Shown piece by piece: positions 9,801 through 19,044 of a stretch of 64,000 nucleotides of DNA. The translations under genes were made by a program, and so were the position numbers. The DNA comes from Arthrobacter antioxidans. Its GTDB lineage: Bacteria; Actinomycetota; Actinomycetes; Actinomycetales; Micrococcaceae. The notes beneath the pieces are model-generated. The model made no database searches, had not been told where the DNA came from, and saw nothing but the letters and a program-made list of their open reading frames with translations. How positions within the stretch are numbered: the first letter of the stretch is position 1; every line of letters begins with the position of its first letter. The stretch spans positions 2,232,001 to 2,296,000 of the forward strand of contig NZ_CP095501.1 in assembly GCF_023100725.1 (NCBI RefSeq), given 5' to 3'.

Positions 9801-10597
9801 TGGGCAACGACGTCGCACGGACCAACTTCTCACTGTCCTACTGGAATCTCATGCACAGGGAGGCCGGCTACTGGGACGCCCTCCTCGCCCAGAATCCATA
9901 CGCGGCCGACGTGCTGGCCACCTGCTTCGGTTTCACCGGACCGGTAATTACCGAGGGCTACCCACGCAACGACTCCCTCAAAACAGTCGATGCCGATGCT
10001 CGTCGCTCAGCAGTCCGCGACCTCCTCGGTATCGACGCGGGCAAGAAGGCCATCCTGTACGCACCGACCTGGCGCGACGACGCCAAGAACACCTCGAAGC
10101 AGTACGAGATGGTCACCTATCTGGATTTCGAGGCCGCTCAAAAGGCACTGGGTGACGACTACGTGATCCTGCTGCGCGGCCACCACAACATCGCCGGCCA
10201 GCGCCAGACCGCCGGCAACCGTTTCGTCATCGATGTCACCGAGTATCCCGAGGTGAACGACCTCTACCTCGCTGCGGACGTCCTCATCAACGACTACTCA
10301 TCGGTGATGTTCGACTTCTGCGTGACAGGAAAACCGATCATCTTCTTGACCCCAGACATCGCGCAATACCGCGATTCCACGCGAGGGTTCTACTTCGATC
10401 TCGAGGAGCAGGCTCCCGGCCCCCTGCTCATGACGACACCCGAGGTCGTCAACGCCATCCAGTCGCTGCCATCCATCAGAATGCGATACGCCGACCGGTA
10501 CCGGAGGTTCGCGGAGACGTATGCGCCGATGTGCGACGGCTCGGCGACGCAGCGTGTGGTGGACGCGCTCCCGGTCAGCGCCCTGTCACGGATATAG
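6884..10597 (+). CDS. Two-domain wall-polymer enzyme: GT2-like domain + CDP-glycerol glycerophosphotransferase
   Basis: Protein of 1237 residues. Residues about 68-200 look like a GT-A family 2 domain (VISVVVSDAAQDLAATLQSIL...), but the usual Asp-x-Asp is replaced by SAGD, so it may be weak or inactive. A long beta-rich middle (about 420-830) has no assignment. Residues about 875-1230 form a TagB/TagF-type glycerophosphotransferase: VNNNNFPFYF, QTWHGTPLKKLG with His966, EGYPRND, LYAPTWRDD, LRGHHN with His1100, and INDYSSVMFDF. TagF-family enzymes transfer glycerol phosphate (or related polyol phosphate) from CDP donors to the growing chain at the inner membrane face. No signal peptide is visible. 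It lies 26 bp after the LicC-like gene, consistent with a donor-transferase operon. Polyol identity is unknown. Confidence 0.88.
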   Translation: MARWTNTADDAVSGIRRIAERQLRTAWQKLPAEQRTKLRQAVHPADAAKVQRRVSTLASGSARPAVPAQKPVIAISVVVSDAAQDLAATLQSILRQKFTPLTIVVVDTTGEDAIADETATYVKRDGRVTFQSAAGLSAPAARLMAVERATTRWVMSLSAGDVLAPGAMEAAIKSLKATKSDLAVGTVGVRKGSKFVTPAAQSAVHGTENLTTTLEHSPGLAGDLYLSNKVFSRSFWLEELTGVEFDGELWQAELVRTAYRRAGTIDLIPRKVSDVVGDRGSDVLTREQLCSPAILDEYLRRMTRVMTADAGSSSPDLAEQLLTRLLGEDLFPFYEVVPRTDDTYWSLLVLGTRELAALGPIAWHDIRLHNRLILAAVLDDNRADVVAICGSRSDLGSTFATTPDEGMLLAQPPYLPDLVQQPMKHLLACQDVDLRVTSKITELEWNVDGSLEISGHAYIPSIDPVTADLNIEAIVIDPDGAEIHTLVVERHRDPRIDWDANDNWTSYADSGFSTRIDPSMLLADGATASSWWLKLRLTAHDRVLESPVTRREMTGAAGSVPISPIDGQRRVAVEFKPKTGLTLVRVAPMYSATSVALEGRTLTITVEAHSAPLASKITVECAKLAIRKTAVCVDVRGNVADYRVVVPRLSAEASPRVEHQWDLRLDSGFKTPQPIAWRPDSVAFEDQHDRTRRLRLKLTGYGFLALEERRYRVEADSVVVSDDGRYLTLQGTADFTSIHAPRLVLSSGKSVIEADQVSLNVMRNQGSNRFIVRFPLMSTPWSGQEIVPEAGAYSVRYIPQKSEDNVGYWIPAAPVMQGTMPSRELRDALEVGLSRTAVAGALTVHFRPPLAPEELGRFNQQSLRNAVARADLPLRDAVLFMCFGGRRATDSTRRIFEEFQRRGATSDMYWAITDYSVTVPDGAQPVLIGSRLWYALLAGARLLVNNNNFPFYFRKREGQTYIQTWHGTPLKKLGNDVARTNFSLSYWNLMHREAGYWDALLAQNPYAADVLATCFGFTGPVITEGYPRNDSLKTVDADARRSAVRDLLGIDAGKKAILYAPTWRDDAKNTSKQYEMVTYLDFEAAQKALGDDYVILLRGHHNIAGQRQTAGNRFVIDVTEYPEVNDLYLAADVLINDYSSVMFDFCVTGKPIIFLTPDIAQYRDSTRGFYFDLEEQAPGPLLMTTPEVVNAIQSLPSIRMRYADRYRRFAETYAPMCDGSATQRVVDALPVSALSRI

Positions 10598-10679
10598 ACC
10601 GCTCACTGGCCCTCGGCCCGCCGACACAAATTGCAGCCCGATCGAAACCCCTCGATTGTGCTCACTCACGAGGAGTCTC

Positions 10680-13600
10680 ATGACCAACGGGATAGCCCGT
10701 CACGATGCCATCCACCACTCGGAAGGCCCACAGGATTGGGTGGCGGTCGCCGAAGTACTGACGAGCCGGTTAGCGGCGGGCAGCCACATCTCACCGGACG
10801 AGCAGTTCGAGCTGGGCCACGCTCAGTTCCATCTCGGCAACCTCGAAAGCGCTGCTCAACACCTCACAGCCGGTCTGGAGCTTGATCCGTCCAATCCGCG
10901 GTGGCACTACAGGTTGGGCTACATCAGGGAGAAGCAAGGATTTTTCACAGATGCCCGAGAACAGTACTCGGAGGCTCTTCGACTCCAGCCGGACAATGAG
11001 CGTTGGGAGCATCGGCTCGCTTCCGTTGCTACCGCGGCCGAGCGGCAGCAAGCGGCCGAAAGAGCCGAGCTGGCCAAATCACAGGCAATCTTCACCGAGC
11101 GCCGGCTCCTCCTTAAGGAACGGAAGGCTCCCAAATGGCAGGAGATCGATGTTCTCGCTGCCGGCAAGCCTTTCTTCAAGGAGGACCCCGAGTGGCACAG
11201 CGCCCTCGCCGATGCCTTGTTCTTCATGAATCGACACGCAGAGGCGGCAGAAAACTACGCTGCCGCTGCGCGTCTGACACATGAAAACGCGCAACTCCAC
11301 TTTCGGGCAGGTTGGGCGTACCATCTGGCAGGTTCAGACCACCTCGTAGACCGTCACTTCACCCATGCGATCGCTGCCGACAAGGAACTGCAGTCTTCGC
11401 GACTCGGAATCGGTGCCTTCTTCCAGAAGAAGGGCCAATGGCTGCTCGCTGCAACACACTACCAAACAGCCTTTCGCCACAACCCCTCGGATGCGGAACT
11501 CGCCTATCACTGGGGCTTCGCGCTGCAGCGCTGCTACGACTGGCAAGGTGGAGCCAATGCAATCCGGACGGCAATAGCCCTCGATCCGTCACAAGCACAG
11601 TGGCACTACCGCCTCGGCTTTTCCCTGGAGCGGAGCGCTGATTGGGCCCAAGCCGCAGAGGCATATTCGTATGCTCTGGCGATTTCAAGTAGCCCGAACG
11701 AGTATTGGTCCTACAGGCTGGGTTGTGTCCTAGCCAACGCCGACCGCTTCGAAGAATCCTGCATCGCCTTTCTCGGCGCCAGGGCGGTCCTTCTGGAGCC
11801 GCCTGCGCAGCAAGACTCCGCGTACGCCGGCAACGAGTACCTCCGGAATGTCATCTCCGCCGGGCTACGCGCTGCTCGATCCGCGCAGTCCTGGGAGCAG
11901 TGCGTCCAGTTCGCTCAGTTCGCAGAACGAAACGGAGACCTGGAGACGGCAGCCGAAGCATATAGGGCCGCTACGCAACGATCAGAAAAGCATCAGCCCC
12001 CGTTGTACTTCTCACTCGGCACGTTGCTTTACCGCCTTGGCCGCTTCAAAGAAGCGACGGCTGCACTGCGGGAGACTCGTCTGTTGAAGCGACCACACGG
12101 AGTCAATACCGCACCTTATTTCAAGGATGTCGCGCTGCGGCAATCAATGATCTACGTCGAGTACCTGGAGACGCTGCCGATCAGGGAAGACGTCATCCTT
12201 TATGAAAGTAGCCAAGGCAACTCGATCGGATGCAATCCACTCAACATCTTCCGAACACTGCTCAAGGACGATCGATTCGCGACAAAGACCCACGTCTGGG
12301 TCATCAACGATCGAACGAAGATACCCGACGAGCTCCGCAGCCTACCCAACGTTATTTTCGCCGCGCGAGACACTGACCTCTACTTGCGCTATCTCGCGTC
12401 AGCCGCGCATCTCCTCAACAACAACACGTTCCCCCCATACTTCAGCCGCCGTCCGGAACAGAAGTACCTCAACACGTGGCATGGCACCCCAATGAAATCA
12501 CTCGGGCGTGACATCAAGGACGGGTTCATGGACCATCGGAATGCCACCCGAAACTTCCTCCATACCACCCACCTGCTGGCCCCGAACGAGTTCACGGCCC
12601 AGATGCTTCTGGACAAGTACGAGATATCCGCGTTGTTCGACGGTCGAGTCGCCGTCACCGGCTACCCTCGGGTAGACGCGACGATCGGTCTGGATCAGAA
12701 GTTGCGCACACGGCTGCGTGCGCGGCTCGGGATCGACCCCACGCAGAAAGTGATCCTATACGCCCCTACCTGGCGTGGATCGCTCGCCGATAGGAGGCTG
12801 GATAACGACCAACTGCTCGCAGACTTGAACACCATGGCCTCGATCGATGCCCGCCTGTTATTCCGAGGGCATCCCGTCACCGAAGCACAACTAGATGAAG
12901 CCGGGGTCGCCGCACACCTCGTTCCCGCCAACATCGATACGAACGACCTCTTGGCGATCGTCGACGTACTCGTCACCGACTACTCAAGCGTCGCGTTCGA
13001 TTTCATGGCAACGGGCCGCCCAGTCCTCTACTACGCATACGATCTCGAGGAATATCACCAGGAACGAGGATTGTGCCTCGACATTACTGAACTGCCCGGC
13101 GAGCTTTGCCGCAACGCCGCCGAGCTTCGCGATGAGTTGCAACGAGCGCTCCGACGCGAGCCGGTGAATGAAATGAAGGCTGGGCAATTCGTGGGCCTCG
13201 AATGCGGTAAATCGTCCGCGCGTGCGGTTGAGTTTTTCTTCTTTGGAGCGACCGACTGGTTGATGCCGCGAGTCGAGGATAAACGGAAGACAATGCTGAT
13301 GTACCAGGGCTCATTCATACCAAATGGCATCACGTCTTCCTACCTCAACCTCACATCGCATCTCGATCCAACGGATACACAAGTCTATGTGGCCATCGAA
13401 CCCTCTGCTATATCTTCGGATGAACGACGCCAAGAAAAATTCGACCAGAATCCGCAGCACGTCCGCGTTCTTCCACGTGTCGGTGGACAGCTGATCGGTG
13501 CGGAAGAGCGCTGGATCGTCGACAAGTTCAACGCGCAAAGTAGCCTTCAAACGGACGAGCAGTGGGAGATTTATCACGCCGCGTTCGCCCGAGAATTCCG

Positions 13601-14492
13601 GCGTATGTACGGCACGGCTTGCTTCGACGCGATTGTCTGCTTCGAAGGCTACGCTCGCTTCTGGGCCGCACTGTTCGCAGCCGCACCGTCGCAATCTTCC
13701 ACCAAGTCAATCTTCCTGCACAACGATATGCACAGCGAATGGCTACACCGCTTCCGATACCTTGAATCGATGTTCCGACTATATCCCAGCTATGACTCGC
13801 TGATCTCCGTTACGGAAAGTGTCAGCCAAGAAAACAAACTGCAGCTGGCGGAACGCTTCGGGCTCGATCCTGAGAAGTTTCACCACAGCAACAATTTGGT
13901 CAACGCTGACGCAACAATCGAGCTGTCTCAGGAGCCAGTCCCCGAAGCGATCGAGCAGTGGATAGGCAATTGCGCGTCAGTTTTCGTTACAGCAGGACGT
14001 CTCTCGCCGGAAAAGGATCACACAAAACTCTTGGAGAGCTTCGCGTTACTGGTTGCCACCCACGAAGACGTGAAACTCATTATTCTTGGAGACGGTCCGC
14101 TAAGGGGCCGACTCGAAAGGCAAATCGGACAGCTCGGTATCACCTCGAAGGTTCTACTTGCAGGCCTACTGATGAACCCTTTTCCCGTGATCCAGCGAGC
14201 GTCCTGTTTCATCTTTTCGTCCAACTACGAGGGCCAGGGGCTTGCCGTCCTAGAAGCCCTCATTCTGGGGAAGCCAGTAATCTCGACCGACGTTGTCGGC
14301 CCCCGCAGCATCCTCGGAAACGACTACGGGCTCCTCGTCGATAATTCCGTCGAAGGTCTGTGGAAAGGCATGACAGCTTTCCTCGACAGCTGGCCGGGTT
14401 ATATGCCGTTCGACTATGCCAAATACGAAACGGAGGCCCTTAGAGCGTTCACGAATATCGCGTTGGAACCACTCCGTGAAGCGCACAGCTAA
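10680..14492 (+). CDS. TPR + CDP-glycerol glycerophosphotransferase + GT4 glycosyltransferase fusion
   Basis: Protein of 1270 residues with three parts. Residues about 15-510 are tetratricopeptide-like repeats (units such as WHYRLGYIREKQGFFTDAREQY and WHYRLGFSLERSADWAQAAEAY). Residues about 550-850 are a TagB/TagF-type phosphotransferase: LLNNNTFPPYFS, NTWHGTPMKSLG with His601, GYPRVDA, LYAPTWRGS, FRGHP with His731 and VTDYSSVAFDF. Residues about 870-1265 are a GT-B family 4 glycosyltransferase, with TAGRLSPEKDH near 1101 and NYEGQGLAVLEAL near 1180. The chosen ATG at 10680 has AGGAG 4 nt upstream; an open extension to 10521 overlaps the previous gene. The arrangement suggests one protein that adds both a polyol phosphate and a sugar, with TPRs as scaffold or length sensor; this is inference. 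Confidence 0.88.
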   Translation: MTNGIARHDAIHHSEGPQDWVAVAEVLTSRLAAGSHISPDEQFELGHAQFHLGNLESAAQHLTAGLELDPSNPRWHYRLGYIREKQGFFTDAREQYSEALRLQPDNERWEHRLASVATAAERQQAAERAELAKSQAIFTERRLLLKERKAPKWQEIDVLAAGKPFFKEDPEWHSALADALFFMNRHAEAAENYAAAARLTHENAQLHFRAGWAYHLAGSDHLVDRHFTHAIAADKELQSSRLGIGAFFQKKGQWLLAATHYQTAFRHNPSDAELAYHWGFALQRCYDWQGGANAIRTAIALDPSQAQWHYRLGFSLERSADWAQAAEAYSYALAISSSPNEYWSYRLGCVLANADRFEESCIAFLGARAVLLEPPAQQDSAYAGNEYLRNVISAGLRAARSAQSWEQCVQFAQFAERNGDLETAAEAYRAATQRSEKHQPPLYFSLGTLLYRLGRFKEATAALRETRLLKRPHGVNTAPYFKDVALRQSMIYVEYLETLPIREDVILYESSQGNSIGCNPLNIFRTLLKDDRFATKTHVWVINDRTKIPDELRSLPNVIFAARDTDLYLRYLASAAHLLNNNTFPPYFSRRPEQKYLNTWHGTPMKSLGRDIKDGFMDHRNATRNFLHTTHLLAPNEFTAQMLLDKYEISALFDGRVAVTGYPRVDATIGLDQKLRTRLRARLGIDPTQKVILYAPTWRGSLADRRLDNDQLLADLNTMASIDARLLFRGHPVTEAQLDEAGVAAHLVPANIDTNDLLAIVDVLVTDYSSVAFDFMATGRPVLYYAYDLEEYHQERGLCLDITELPGELCRNAAELRDELQRALRREPVNEMKAGQFVGLECGKSSARAVEFFFFGATDWLMPRVEDKRKTMLMYQGSFIPNGITSSYLNLTSHLDPTDTQVYVAIEPSAISSDERRQEKFDQNPQHVRVLPRVGGQLIGAEERWIVDKFNAQSSLQTDEQWEIYHAAFAREFRRMYGTACFDAIVCFEGYARFWAALFAAAPSQSSTKSIFLHNDMHSEWLHRFRYLESMFRLYPSYDSLISVTESVSQENKLQLAERFGLDPEKFHHSNNLVNADATIELSQEPVPEAIEQWIGNCASVFVTAGRLSPEKDHTKLLESFALLVATHEDVKLIILGDGPLRGRLERQIGQLGITSKVLLAGLLMNPFPVIQRASCFIFSSNYEGQGLAVLEALILGKPVISTDVVGPRSILGNDYGLLVDNSVEGLWKGMTAFLDSWPGYMPFDYAKYETEALRAFTNIALEPLREAHS

Positions 14493-14518
14493 GGTATAGG
14501 ACGTCTGCCCCGGTTGCA

Positions 14519-14535
14519 TTGGTGCACAGCACCAA
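14519..14535. terminator. Short perfect hairpin after the TPR fusion gene
   Basis: TTGGTGC-aca-GCACCAA, 7-bp perfect arms with a 3-nt loop, 27 nt after the preceding stop and about 180 nt before the next start. No T-run follows, so it may be a weak terminator, an RNA processing site or a regulatory palindrome. Confidence 0.35.
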
Positions 14536-14713
14536 ATCGAACCGGCAACATGGGATCGTCCGAAGGCGGGCAGCACGATCCACTTCTCCTGGCGGAGGTC
14601 TGATTGCCGACCTTGGCCACGTAGATAACCAGCCGTTTACCCAGTCCGCCGCTCATGTCAGCCAGTCATTCTGCGGACGAAATGGCCGGCCGCGAAGCCT
14701 AGTGAGGAACTCA

Positions 14714-17707
14714 ATGGAATCTTCGTACAAACTGCCCGAAGGGCGCTACACAATGCTGAACGCATCCGTCAGGCTTACATATGGCGGGGCCACCAGATCA
14801 CAACTTCTGAGAGCTCGCCTTTTCTCGGAGTACTCGGATCAAAGGGTCGAGCTCGCCACGTTCGACGCCTTTGCTGAGTACGACACCGAACGAGAGTTGC
14901 TGCGAGATAAGGGCCTGTTACCCGGCACAGTGACGCTGAGAAACTTGTACGAAGAACTTTCAACTTCGTCAGACTTAGGTCAATTTTCTTCCACGCCCCT
15001 CGCGGACATCCCGGCGTGGTATCAAGAGACGTTGACTCGAGACTACGTGATCGAGTATGCGAAGAACGGCACGCCGTGGCGTCGAGCCATCGACGTCAAC
15101 GGTGATCGCCGATCGTTCTACTTCCAATATTTGCGCAGCGATGGCTCTATCTACGCCACTGTAGATCGACGAATCGGCGGCTCAGACTGGGACAGGCAGG
15201 AACGCGGCGTTGTCCTCACTGATGTCTTCGGGAACCCGGTCGCTGTTTTGGCAAGCATCCCGGAACTCATCAACAGCTGGATAAGGATCATGGGTGCGGG
15301 TGAAGATCGACACTTCCTCATTTTCGACTCCAAAGAATCGGGTAGGCTCATCGCCGAGCACCCGCGTGAGGCCAACCAATTTCTCCTATTGACCGCCCAT
15401 ACACCCCACCTTCAGCCACCCCGACACTGGAACTCCCCCGCGGCTACCACCGACTGGCAGGAGACGATATCTGGCCTACAAAGCTGGGATGCCTTCATAG
15501 TACTGAGCGACGCTCATCGTCACGATCTGGAGCTCGCCCACGGGAAGGTCAACAATATATTTGTCCTGCCCCATCCCATCGGTGAGGTGGACCTGCCGAC
15601 GGAGGACGCCAGGGATCCGGCCCTCGCAATGATTGTCTGCCGGCTTGAAAAGCAGAAGCGAATTGAAGATGCACTACAGGCATTTCGTCGTGTCGTAGAT
15701 GAGCTGCCTGGAGCAAGGCTGGAAATCTACGGCGAGGGTAGCAAGCGCACTGAGTGGCAGGAATTGACACAAGCACTTGGACTATCCGACTCCGTGAGCT
15801 TTCTCGGCTACGATCCGAATCCAGGAAAGCAGTACAGGCGTGCTTCCGCATTCCTCATGACCAGCCTCTTTGAAGCACAGCCACTGGCGCTTCTTGAAGC
15901 GATTTCACACGGAAGTCCGATCGTTGCTTACGACATAAAATACGGTCCCGCTCAGATGGTGCAACATGGGGAAAATGGGTACCTGGTGCCTGAAGGAGAT
16001 ATAAACGACTTTGCTCAAAAAACCGTTGCAATTCTCAGTAATACCACACTCTCCGCCCAAATGTCGAAATCCTCTTTGACCATGTCAGAAAATTTTCAAC
16101 TGCCGCGCTTCTTTGCTGCATGGAGCGAGCTACTAGACACAATTTGTGACCAAAAATCATCTCGCTCCGCATTGATGACGATAAAAGCAGAAATCGTAGA
16201 GTCCGCACCTGTTTTTGAGCGTCCATTCAATCAGATTTCGATCAACGAAGTTCCCGACTGTATTGATGTCGTAGTTCGCACTTTCGTTCAAACCCATACT
16301 ACTAACGCCACCTTTGAAGATCAGCTCAAACTCCAGCTACGGGTCCAGAATCTCGAAAGCCCCGGTGTGGTGTTTTTGAGTACAAGTTATTTGCGTGAAC
16401 CAGGCTCTCAGGATCAGTTCATTGTAGCGGCTCAAATTCTCCGGAAAGATATCGAGAAGCATTTCCCTGATGCCACACAGGGGTTCGAATTATGGTGTGA
16501 AGCGACATTCAATAATGCTCACTCCTTAGTCCGCTGTGGTTCAGTCGACACGAGTTCGAACCGCCAAGCTGATCTTCTGCTCGAACCCATCGAAAGGCGA
16601 GTACCTCGACTGGAGAAGACGAATACTACCCAAGAAGTATCCCAAAGTAGCGCCAAATCGGGGGCGCTGAACTTGAAGCTTCTTGATGATGTTGACGCGG
16701 CTCTCGGGTCTACTAGGGAAAAACCATACTTCATCTACCTGAATGATACGGGCGGCGTACTTGAAGGGCGCAGCACTTTGAAAGCAGCTCACCAGGATCA
16801 ACGAATCAAAAAGTCAGTGAACGCGCTTGCGCAGCGCGGATACTATGTTTATCACACCACCGGCGGTGTAAGTAAGTTCGTAAAGGATGAGCATATCCCG
16901 AGAATGTGGAACAGTGTTCAAGATGGAACTTACTCCGTATCCGACGAAGGTGTAATTCACATATTGGAAGAACCACTCGCGGGAGTTCGCCCCCGCAAAC
17001 TTATCGTCGTCTTCTCCTCGATCGGGGACATATTCAATGATGGCCTGTTTCGCTTTTTCACAAGGAACTACAGAAGCATTCAGAAATTCGTCCCACAAGA
17101 CGCCGCGATCCTTAGAATTGCAGATGTCGGCGGTGTGGTCGGAGCATTCTATCTGAATACTGCGTATCGCACGGACAACGTGCGCCGAATCAGCGCGCTG
17201 ATTGAAAAGACTCGTGAAAGACTGGGGCTTTCCAAGGACGACGTTATAACCTACGGAGCGTCCAAGGGGGCGACTGGAGCGCTCTTTCACGCGGTGACAA
17301 ACGGCTATAGATCACTTTCGGTTGAGCCTATCCTAAATGATCATTATTACGAGAACACTTTCGGCGATACCCACTTCACTAAGGGAGGCAATTTTCCGTC
17401 TACTAAGGAAATGGTGTTTGAAGCGTTGATGTGCAATCACAAAAGTACTTTGATGAAAAGATCAGAAAGATCTTTGCCAAGAATAGTTGTGATCTACTCC
17501 GAGCAGTCGCCGCAGTCCCGTTATATTGATCATTTACTGGCTGGGAATCTCGCAAGCGACATATCGGTGGTCAATGTCACTCACCCAAGCATCAAAGACC
17601 ATCCTGATGTTAGTCCTGCCTCCCTGAACCTCGCAGCAACGTTCCTGAATATGCTTTGCTACAATTTCGCCATACCTGGCGGACACTTTAGTTTACGTTG
17701 CGAGTGA
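14714..17707 (+). CDS. TagE-like GT4 glycosyltransferase fused to XcbB/CpsF-like domain
   Basis: Protein of 997 residues. The N-terminal about 510 residues match poly(glycerol-phosphate) glucosyltransferases of the TagE type: start LPEGRYTMLNASVRLTYGGAT, VCRLEKQKRIEDAL near residue 305 and FEAQPLALLEAISHGSPIVAYD near 385, with YGPAQMV following. After a linker of about 130 residues, residues about 660-997 resemble the XcbB/CpsF capsule proteins with an alpha/beta-hydrolase look: YFIYLNDTGG, RGYYVYHTTGGVSKF, LIVVFSSIGD and the nucleophile-elbow-like YGASKGA (Ser850). ATG at 14714 is chosen because GAGGA lies 5 nt upstream. The second half is visibly AT-richer than the neighbours, with many AAA/ATT codons, suggesting acquisition. 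XcbB assignment is from pattern memory and should be tested. Confidence 0.8.
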   Translation: MESSYKLPEGRYTMLNASVRLTYGGATRSQLLRARLFSEYSDQRVELATFDAFAEYDTERELLRDKGLLPGTVTLRNLYEELSTSSDLGQFSSTPLADIPAWYQETLTRDYVIEYAKNGTPWRRAIDVNGDRRSFYFQYLRSDGSIYATVDRRIGGSDWDRQERGVVLTDVFGNPVAVLASIPELINSWIRIMGAGEDRHFLIFDSKESGRLIAEHPREANQFLLLTAHTPHLQPPRHWNSPAATTDWQETISGLQSWDAFIVLSDAHRHDLELAHGKVNNIFVLPHPIGEVDLPTEDARDPALAMIVCRLEKQKRIEDALQAFRRVVDELPGARLEIYGEGSKRTEWQELTQALGLSDSVSFLGYDPNPGKQYRRASAFLMTSLFEAQPLALLEAISHGSPIVAYDIKYGPAQMVQHGENGYLVPEGDINDFAQKTVAILSNTTLSAQMSKSSLTMSENFQLPRFFAAWSELLDTICDQKSSRSALMTIKAEIVESAPVFERPFNQISINEVPDCIDVVVRTFVQTHTTNATFEDQLKLQLRVQNLESPGVVFLSTSYLREPGSQDQFIVAAQILRKDIEKHFPDATQGFELWCEATFNNAHSLVRCGSVDTSSNRQADLLLEPIERRVPRLEKTNTTQEVSQSSAKSGALNLKLLDDVDAALGSTREKPYFIYLNDTGGVLEGRSTLKAAHQDQRIKKSVNALAQRGYYVYHTTGGVSKFVKDEHIPRMWNSVQDGTYSVSDEGVIHILEEPLAGVRPRKLIVVFSSIGDIFNDGLFRFFTRNYRSIQKFVPQDAAILRIADVGGVVGAFYLNTAYRTDNVRRISALIEKTRERLGLSKDDVITYGASKGATGALFHAVTNGYRSLSVEPILNDHYYENTFGDTHFTKGGNFPSTKEMVFEALMCNHKSTLMKRSERSLPRIVVIYSEQSPQSRYIDHLLAGNLASDISVVNVTHPSIKDHPDVSPASLNLAATFLNMLCYNFAIPGGHFSLRCE

Positions 17708-19044
17708 AGCGTGGCAACGATTTGCAACCTTATCTCAGTTTGCGTCACCTCGTGCAAATGGGGTGAGGGCGGACTTCGCTTTATTCAGATCTGCCAATCT
17801 TATGAAGGGCATGGCCAAATCCGCGACAGTGTCTCAAGTGCGGTTCCCACCTATAACTGATTACACTCGGGCTCGATTCGCGCCGATCGAACTAAATTCC
17901 TAGTAGTTCGATACGGGTCGCTCGGGGCGATCTGCCGCGTCAAATTTGCGGGAGCTTCATTTTTGTGTGACGTCGTACTTGTATCGCCCAAATGTGCCTG
18001 GCGGCCCAGGGATAGGTGACTTGCCCCTAGTTGATCACGACCGTGTTTTTCTGCCTCTTGCGTTCGGGCTGAGCGAGCCGTCCGCGGCCCGATGCGGCGG
18101 AATAATAGCGGCCCATAGCCCTCTCATTGCGGAGCGTCCGGCAAAGGCTCTCGGGCCTATCATTGCTCGTCAATCGCTTATTTTTTCGTATTTTGGTTCC
18201 GAATCAGACGGCCCCTTGTCTCGCATTACTCCTGTGGCTTGCAGACCGAATCTTCCTAGCACACGACTCTTTGGACCTTTGAGCGGCGTGCTGAAGACCA
18301 TGGCACGGCGTGCTGGCGGACGCCGAGGGCAGGACCCGGTCAATGTGGTGCTTGCCGACTAAATGCCACCCGCTGCCATCCACGCGGTGCCGGTTCCTTC
18401 ACGGCGATATCGGGCGATGCCTCCCGCTCGTCCTGATCGTTCGGTAGGACCGGTTACTTGGTAAGAAGTCCGACCTGGTTCAGCGGCTCAAGGTTTCCTC
18501 AGAACGCACCTTGAGAAGTGTCGAGGCCGGCATGTTGAAAACCGGTTTCGACGACGAGCGGTGGCAGGCGCTTCCGGCTGTGAAGCATGAAAATTCGTAA
18601 GCTGCCCATGCACCGTTCAGCCCTCTTCCACGCCGGGCATGAAGCGCATGTCCCCCGACACTGCGAACACAGTATTCTGGCAACTTTGTCGCAGTTCCTG
18701 AAGCTGACCGCTAGTGGAGTGGCATGATCACGTCATGCCCGCTGGGGGCACGTCTGTTCTGCGAGGTCTCATGCTGCATACGCTCTATGGCGCCGTGCCA
18801 CGGTACAAGCCTGCGCTTCTTTTTCAGCGCAACAGCGAGCGCGGCCTTCACGCTGGTTATCATGCCCTCGTAATTTTGCGCCACCGGCCGACCTTGACGT
18901 CGCACCATGCGCCAGACCAGCAGCCATTACGGAAGCACATCCTCTTAGGGATGTCGGACAAAGCCGGTCCAGTTCTCCTAGCTCTCGCGTCAATTCTTCC
19001 GCCTCATTTTGCATGCCTTCGGAATACCTAACCCACGAGGAATC
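17708..19044. other. 1.3-kb gene-poor, AT-richer gap
   Basis: No convincing gene on either strand. A plus ORF at 17946-18362 (138 codons) and another at 18714-19031 have no recognisable motif and no clear ribosome binding site. Short minus ORFs at 18480-18683 and 18711-18908 are likewise unsupported. Base composition is lower in GC than the housekeeping flanks, continuing the trend of the preceding gene's 3' half. It may hold decayed genes, a promoter for the FN3 protein, or an old insertion scar; I saw no terminal inverted repeats or transposase motif. Confidence 0.6.

Noticed and set aside
17946..18362. Plus ORF of 138 codons in the intergenic gap
   Set aside because: No ribosome binding site, no recognisable domain and no codon bias like the neighbours; treated as non-coding.
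18714..19031. Plus ORF of 105 codons upstream of the FN3 protein
   Set aside because: Composition not protein-like and it runs into the region just before the real start; no support.
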